DNA from: Nitrolancea sp040255925
Lineage (GTDB): Bacteria; Chloroflexota; Chloroflexia; Thermomicrobiales; Thermomicrobiaceae
Assembly: GCA_040255925.1 (NCBI GenBank)
Contig: JBDZVX010000027.1
Span: 1 to 25,499 of the forward strand
DNA length: 25,499 nucleotides
Direction: 5' to 3'
Of this stretch, positions 21,926-25,499 are shown one piece after another; position 1 is the stretch's first letter; each line of letters starts with the position of its first letter. The notes below the pieces were generated by a model, which worked only from the letters and a program-made list of their open reading frames with translations, was not told the origin of the DNA and made no database searches. The position numbers and the translations under genes are program-made.

Positions 21926-23128
21926 TTGGCCGAGCGGGAAGACAAGCGCCTCGACTTCGCGCGGCGACGGCTTGAAGCGTTACGCCGGCGTCATCTTCAC
22001 CGTAACTTGAGCCCCATAGCCAATGGGATCGATCCGTGGATCGAAATCGATGGGCGACGCCTTCTGAATCTCAGTTCCAATAACTACCTTGGCCTGGCTA
22101 CGCATCCCGAAGTGACCGCGGCATCAGCGACCGCCGCTCAAACGCTCGGATGCGGTTCCGGCGCGTCGCGCCTGATCTCAGGCACCAGCGAGCTTCACCA
22201 GCGATTAGAAACGCGACTCGCCCGGTTCAAGAATGCCGAACGCGCATTGGTCTTCAACAGCGGCCATACCGCGAATACAGGAGTAATCCCGGCTCTGGTT
22301 GGGCCGGGTGATCTGGTGCTCGGCGATGAACTCAATCACGCCAGCCTGATCGATGGCTGCCGCTTGAGTCGAGCGGAGTTCCAGACCTACGCCCATCGCG
22401 ATGCCAGTGCGCTGGAGGAACAGCTATGCAAGTCAGTACGAGAGGGACCCAGCAAGCGCCGGCTGGTGGTGACGGACTCCGTTTTCAGCATGGATGGCGA
22501 TCTCGCGCCCTTGACCGAAATCACCGCCCTCTGCCGGTACTACGATGCATTGCTGTTTGTGGATGAAGCCCACGCTACCGGCTGCCTCGGACCGGCCGGC
22601 CGGGGACTGGTGGCACACCTTGGACTTGAAGAGGACGTCACCCTGACCATGAGCACGCTGAGCAAGGCGCTCGGCGGCTTCGGCGCCTTTGTTACCGGCA
22701 CGAGCCTGCTCATCGAGTACCTCATCAACGTCTGCCGCGGCTTCATCTTCACTACGGCGTTACCCCCAACGGTGGTGGCCGCCTCACTCGCCGCTCTTGA
22801 TGTACTTGAGCGAGAGCCAGAGATGGTAGACCGGCTTCAGGCAAACGGCGACCAACTCCGTCGTGGACTCCAGGAACTCGGCTTCGACACTCTCGGGTCT
22901 GAGACGCACATCGTGCCGGTCCTGGTGGGCAGTTCGGACAGGGTGATGGAGATGGCGGCAAGCCTCCGGCAAGAGGGCATCTTCGCGGTGCCGATCCGTC
23001 CACCAACCGTGCCAATGGGCGCTGCTCGCATTCGGCTTAGCGTCATGGCCACGCATACCCCAGCCGATCTGGATCTCGCAATCGCGGCGTTTGAGAACGT
23101 TGGGAAGCGGATCGGCATTATCGGATAG
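21926..23128 (+). CDS. bioF: 8-amino-7-oxononanoate synthase (or closely related alpha-oxoamine synthase)
   Basis: This 400-residue PLP enzyme condenses pimeloyl thioester with alanine, the first ring-forming step of biotin synthesis. Features include NLSSNNYLGLATHPEV, GSGASRLISGTSELHQRLE, DEAHATGCLG (Asp213, His216) and the cofactor lysine in TLSKALGGFGAF (Lys247). The family also includes glycine C-acetyltransferase, but the adjacent bioA, bioD and bioB genes decide for BioF. The start is uncertain: TTG 21926 follows GGAGAGGGGG at a good distance, while ATG 21875 in the same frame has no ribosome-binding site. bioA follows after 116 nt. Confidence 0.88.
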   Translation: MAEREDKRLDFARRRLEALRRRHLHRNLSPIANGIDPWIEIDGRRLLNLSSNNYLGLATHPEVTAASATAAQTLGCGSGASRLISGTSELHQRLETRLARFKNAERALVFNSGHTANTGVIPALVGPGDLVLGDELNHASLIDGCRLSRAEFQTYAHRDASALEEQLCKSVREGPSKRRLVVTDSVFSMDGDLAPLTEITALCRYYDALLFVDEAHATGCLGPAGRGLVAHLGLEEDVTLTMSTLSKALGGFGAFVTGTSLLIEYLINVCRGFIFTTALPPTVVAASLAALDVLEREPEMVDRLQANGDQLRRGLQELGFDTLGSETHIVPVLVGSSDRVMEMAASLRQEGIFAVPIRPPTVPMGAARIRLSVMATHTPADLDLAIAAFENVGKRIGIIG

Positions 23129-23244
23129 TTCTGTTCACGGCCGACCTGCTGACCTTGGGAAGGGTCGATTTCCACTCTTATGCAAGCGAACTTGCGGCAC
23201 CAGGCTCCTGGCGCGATATGATGTCAGGCGGAGGGGAGAACGTG

Positions 23245-24624
23245 ATGACGTATCCAATCGAAGCCGGTCTGAAGACGGATCTGGAACGCGACGACAAGCG
23301 CTACCTCTGGCATCCTTTCACTCAACAACAGGAATGGGAAGCAGAACCCCAGATCATTATCGACCGCGCGGAGGGCAGTTACCTGATCGACATAGACGGT
23401 AACCGCTATTTGGACGGCGTCTCGTCGCTCTGGGTCAACGTCCATGGGCACCGGCGGGAAGAGATCAATCACGCCATCCTCGCCCAACTGGACAAGGTTG
23501 CACACTCCACCTTCCTCGGATTGACACACCAGCCGGGGATCGAACTGGCCAAGCGACTCGTTTCCATCGCACCTCCTGGACTGGACCGGGTCTTCTACTC
23601 CGACACCGGCGCGGCGGCGGTCGAGATCGCCCTCAAGATGGCCGCTCAGTACTGGCAACAGCGCGATCACCCACAGCCACAGAAGACGAAATTCTTTTCA
23701 CTTCACAACGCCTACCACGGCGATACTCTTGGCGCGCTGAGCGTCGGCGGGATTGATCTGTTTCAGCAAACCTATGGGCCGCTCCTGGTCTCCAGCCTCA
23801 AAGCGCCCTCCGCTCACTGCTACCGCTGCCACCTGGGGAAACGCTTTCCATCTTGCGGCTTCGCCTGCCTGGAGCAGGTCGAGCGAATCATCGCCGAGCA
23901 CGCGCATGAGCTAGCCGCGGTCATCATGGAGCCAATGATCCAGGGCGCGGCCGGGATGCTGGCCTTCCCGCCAGGATACACTCGTGGCGTCTGGGAGATT
24001 GCGAAAAAGCATAACGTCCTCTTCATCGCGGATGAGGTCGCGACCGGCTTCGGCAGAACCGGGACAATGTTTGCCTGCGAGCGTGAGGGCGTACAGCCGG
24101 ACTTCATGGCAGTGGGGAAAGGCATAAGCGGCGGCTACTTGCCGTTGGCCGCGACACTGACAACGGAGGACGTCTACCAGGCATTTCTCGGCAGGGCTGA
24201 GGAGGCGCGGACTTTCTACCATGGGCACACCTATACCGGTAATCCGCTGGCCTGTGCCGCCGCGCTGGCCAGCCTCGATCTGTTTGAGCAGGAGCGGACC
24301 CTGGAGCACCTCCAGGCCAAAATCCGGTTGCTGACCGAGGGGCTGGAGCGGATAAAGCTATTGCCGCTGGTGGGCGACGTACGCCAGTGCGGCTTCATGG
24401 CAGGCATCGAACTGGTACGGGATCGCGAAACACGAGCGTCCTTCCCGGTCGAGGAGAAAGTGGCGATCAGAGTGATACAGGAGGCGCGCCGCAGGGGAGC
24501 CATGCTTCGACCGCTATCTGACGTGTTGGTCCTGATGCCGCCGCTCGCAATCTCCCACGATGAATTGGAAACATTACTGGGTATCGTGTCGGACTCGATC
24601 CGCGTGGTCGCCGAGACGCTGTGA
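23245..24624 (+). CDS. bioA: Adenosylmethionine-8-amino-7-oxononanoate aminotransferase
   Basis: The 459-residue class III aminotransferase makes 7,8-diaminopelargonic acid, normally with S-adenosylmethionine as amino donor. Motifs include LWHPFTQQ near the N-terminus (Trp22), DGVSSLWVNVHGH, FYSDTGAAAVEIALKM, NAYHGDTLGALSVGG (Tyr157, His158), ADEVATGFGRTG (Asp263) and the PLP lysine in AVGKGISGGYLPLA (Lys292). ATG 23245 follows GGAGGGGAG by 6 nt; an upstream in-frame extension to 23155 has no signal. Its TGA overlaps the bioD ATG by one base, so the two are translationally coupled. A lysine-using variant such as Bacillus BioK cannot be excluded. Confidence 0.93.
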   Translation: MTYPIEAGLKTDLERDDKRYLWHPFTQQQEWEAEPQIIIDRAEGSYLIDIDGNRYLDGVSSLWVNVHGHRREEINHAILAQLDKVAHSTFLGLTHQPGIELAKRLVSIAPPGLDRVFYSDTGAAAVEIALKMAAQYWQQRDHPQPQKTKFFSLHNAYHGDTLGALSVGGIDLFQQTYGPLLVSSLKAPSAHCYRCHLGKRFPSCGFACLEQVERIIAEHAHELAAVIMEPMIQGAAGMLAFPPGYTRGVWEIAKKHNVLFIADEVATGFGRTGTMFACEREGVQPDFMAVGKGISGGYLPLAATLTTEDVYQAFLGRAEEARTFYHGHTYTGNPLACAAALASLDLFEQERTLEHLQAKIRLLTEGLERIKLLPLVGDVRQCGFMAGIELVRDRETRASFPVEEKVAIRVIQEARRRGAMLRPLSDVLVLMPPLAISHDELETLLGIVSDSIRVVAETL

Positions 24625-25331
24625 TGGGCCGCGGCCTCTTTGTGACCGGCACGGATACCGGCGCCGGTAAGACCATGGTGACGGCGGCGCTGGCGGCTAC
24701 CCTCCACGTGCGCGGCTTACGGGTCGGGGTAATGAAGCCGGTGGAATCTGGCTGCCCCCAGGGAGACGATGGACTCCGACCACTGGATGCGCTGTTTCTT
24801 CGATCGGCCTCGGGCTGCGACGCGCCCTTGGCCTTGGTGAACCCCTACGCCCTCGCTCATCCCCTGGCCCCAGCCCTGGCGGCTGAACTAGAGGGCATTC
24901 ATATCGACATCGATCATATCCGGGAGTGCTACCGGCAACTGAGTGTTGACCACGATATCGTGCTGGTCGAGGGAGCCGGCGGGCTGCTGGCTCCATGCGC
25001 CGGAGAATTAACCATGCGCGACCTGGCGGTTGAACTCAACCTGCCGGTAGTCCTCGTAGCCGGCAACTGCCTAGGCGTGATCAATCACACGGCGCTTACC
25101 GTGGAGGCAATTCGGCAACGGGGATTGCATCTGGTCGGAGTGATCTTGAATCACATCAGCCCGGATGTCGATGACGCCGTACGAACCAACGCGGAGTCAC
25201 TCCGGCGCTGGGGTGGAGCGCCGCTGCTGGGCGAACTTCCGTATGTGCCGGTATTTGAACGTGACCAACTCAGTTCCTATGGAGAGCAATTGGGAGTGGA
25301 CGAGTTGCTCCACGCACTCAACGCGTCGTAA
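24624..25331 (+). CDS. bioD: Dethiobiotin synthetase
   Basis: The 235-residue ATP-dependent carboxylase closes the ureido ring to form dethiobiotin. It has the P-loop GTDTGAGKT (residues 9-17), then MKPVESGCP, VEGAGGLLAP and an NxxxP-like C-terminal region (GVILNHISPD). ATG 24624 overlaps the bioA TGA as TGATG; a GTG three bases earlier is less likely. The bioB ribosome-binding site overlaps its stop codon. Length and motifs match the family well. Confidence 0.95.
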   Translation: MGRGLFVTGTDTGAGKTMVTAALAATLHVRGLRVGVMKPVESGCPQGDDGLRPLDALFLRSASGCDAPLALVNPYALAHPLAPALAAELEGIHIDIDHIRECYRQLSVDHDIVLVEGAGGLLAPCAGELTMRDLAVELNLPVVLVAGNCLGVINHTALTVEAIRQRGLHLVGVILNHISPDVDDAVRTNAESLRRWGGAPLLGELPYVPVFERDQLSSYGEQLGVDELLHALNAS

Positions 25332-25340
25332 GGGGGGTCG

Positions 25341-25499
25341 ATGCACGATCAACGGGTGGTTTCGCGAAATTTTCAAGCACTCGCGGAGAAGGCCATCGCG
25401 GGTGAAACGCTCAACCGGAGCGAATGCCGGGCGGTGCTCCATTCTCCAGACGAACGCATTCTGGAACTCCTTGACGCGGCATACCAGGTCCGGCGTCAT
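25341..25499 (+). CDS. bioB: Biotin synthase, N-terminal part (cut by window end)
   Basis: Fifty-three codons are present from ATG 25341, which follows AAGGGGGG overlapping the bioD stop. The segment FQALAEKAIAGETLNRSEC, then ILELLDAAYQVRRH matches the helical N-terminus of biotin synthase just before the radical SAM barrel. The CxxxCxxC cluster lies beyond the window. Position as the fourth gene after bioF, bioA and bioD supports the call strongly. Confidence 0.85.
   Translation, partial: MHDQRVVSRNFQALAEKAIAGETLNRSECRAVLHSPDERILELLDAAYQVRRH

Noticed and set aside
21742..21975. Small plus-strand frame between nrdB and bioF
   Set aside because: It runs through the long hairpin after nrdB and overlaps the bioF start in another frame; no start signal.

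Overview
The window is GC-rich DNA with densely packed bacterial genes, most likely from a member of the Chloroflexota and possibly a Thermomicrobia-like lineage. That placement is inference. It rests on C-terminal YWNQFGG...FEWHPG repeats on a serine hydrolase, on a palindromic repeat that reads through as TPNPSPNSGRG, and on several small conserved hypothetical proteins. No ribosomal RNA, tRNA, CRISPR array or insertion sequence is visible.

Left part (1-8750). The window opens with the last codons of an ABC-type ATPase. A four-gene Asp23/Gls24 envelope-stress cluster follows: two soluble Asp23-like proteins, an AmaP-like membrane anchor and a small two-helix membrane protein. Next come a DUF84-type (inosine/xanthosine triphosphatase-like) gene, an FAD-dependent monooxygenase-like gene and a membrane transglutaminase-like gene whose 3' end has been overrun by a repeat. 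A 158-residue protein and a 78-residue protein ending in Gly-Gly sit upstream of it on the same strand. The rest of this part holds an HD-domain nucleotidase-like protein and several very small hypothetical genes.

Middle part (8750-17000). Homoserine dehydrogenase (minus) and aspartate-semialdehyde dehydrogenase (plus), consecutive steps of the aspartate pathway, are divergently placed around a structured leader. That leader carries a short ORF with three consecutive Thr codons, mutually exclusive stems and an intrinsic terminator just before asd. An MMPL-family exporter, a lipoprotein with two copies of a superoxide-dismutase-like/CHRD-like domain, and a secreted beta-lactamase-like serine hydrolase follow.

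Right part (17000-25499). This is the most informative region. Two NrdR-type operators flank and overlap a near-consensus promoter. An adenosylcobalamin riboswitch follows, then a hairpin that can bury the Shine-Dalgarno sequence and start codon of nrdA. The downstream nrdB encodes a class Ic R2 protein: phenylalanine replaces the radical tyrosine, and all metal ligands fall at the same residue numbers I recall for the Chlamydia trachomatis R2 protein. The likely logic is that cobalamin, which would support a B12-dependent class II reductase elsewhere in the genome, shuts off this B12-independent Mn/Fe enzyme, while NrdR adds nucleotide-level control. The window ends in a biotin operon, bioF-bioA-bioD-bioB, cut off inside bioB.

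No wholly new defence or mobile system is evident. The best candidates for new biology are the layered nrd control region driving a class Ic enzyme, the asd leader RNA, the duplicated SOD-like lipoprotein and the Gly-Gly-terminated small protein with its neighbours.
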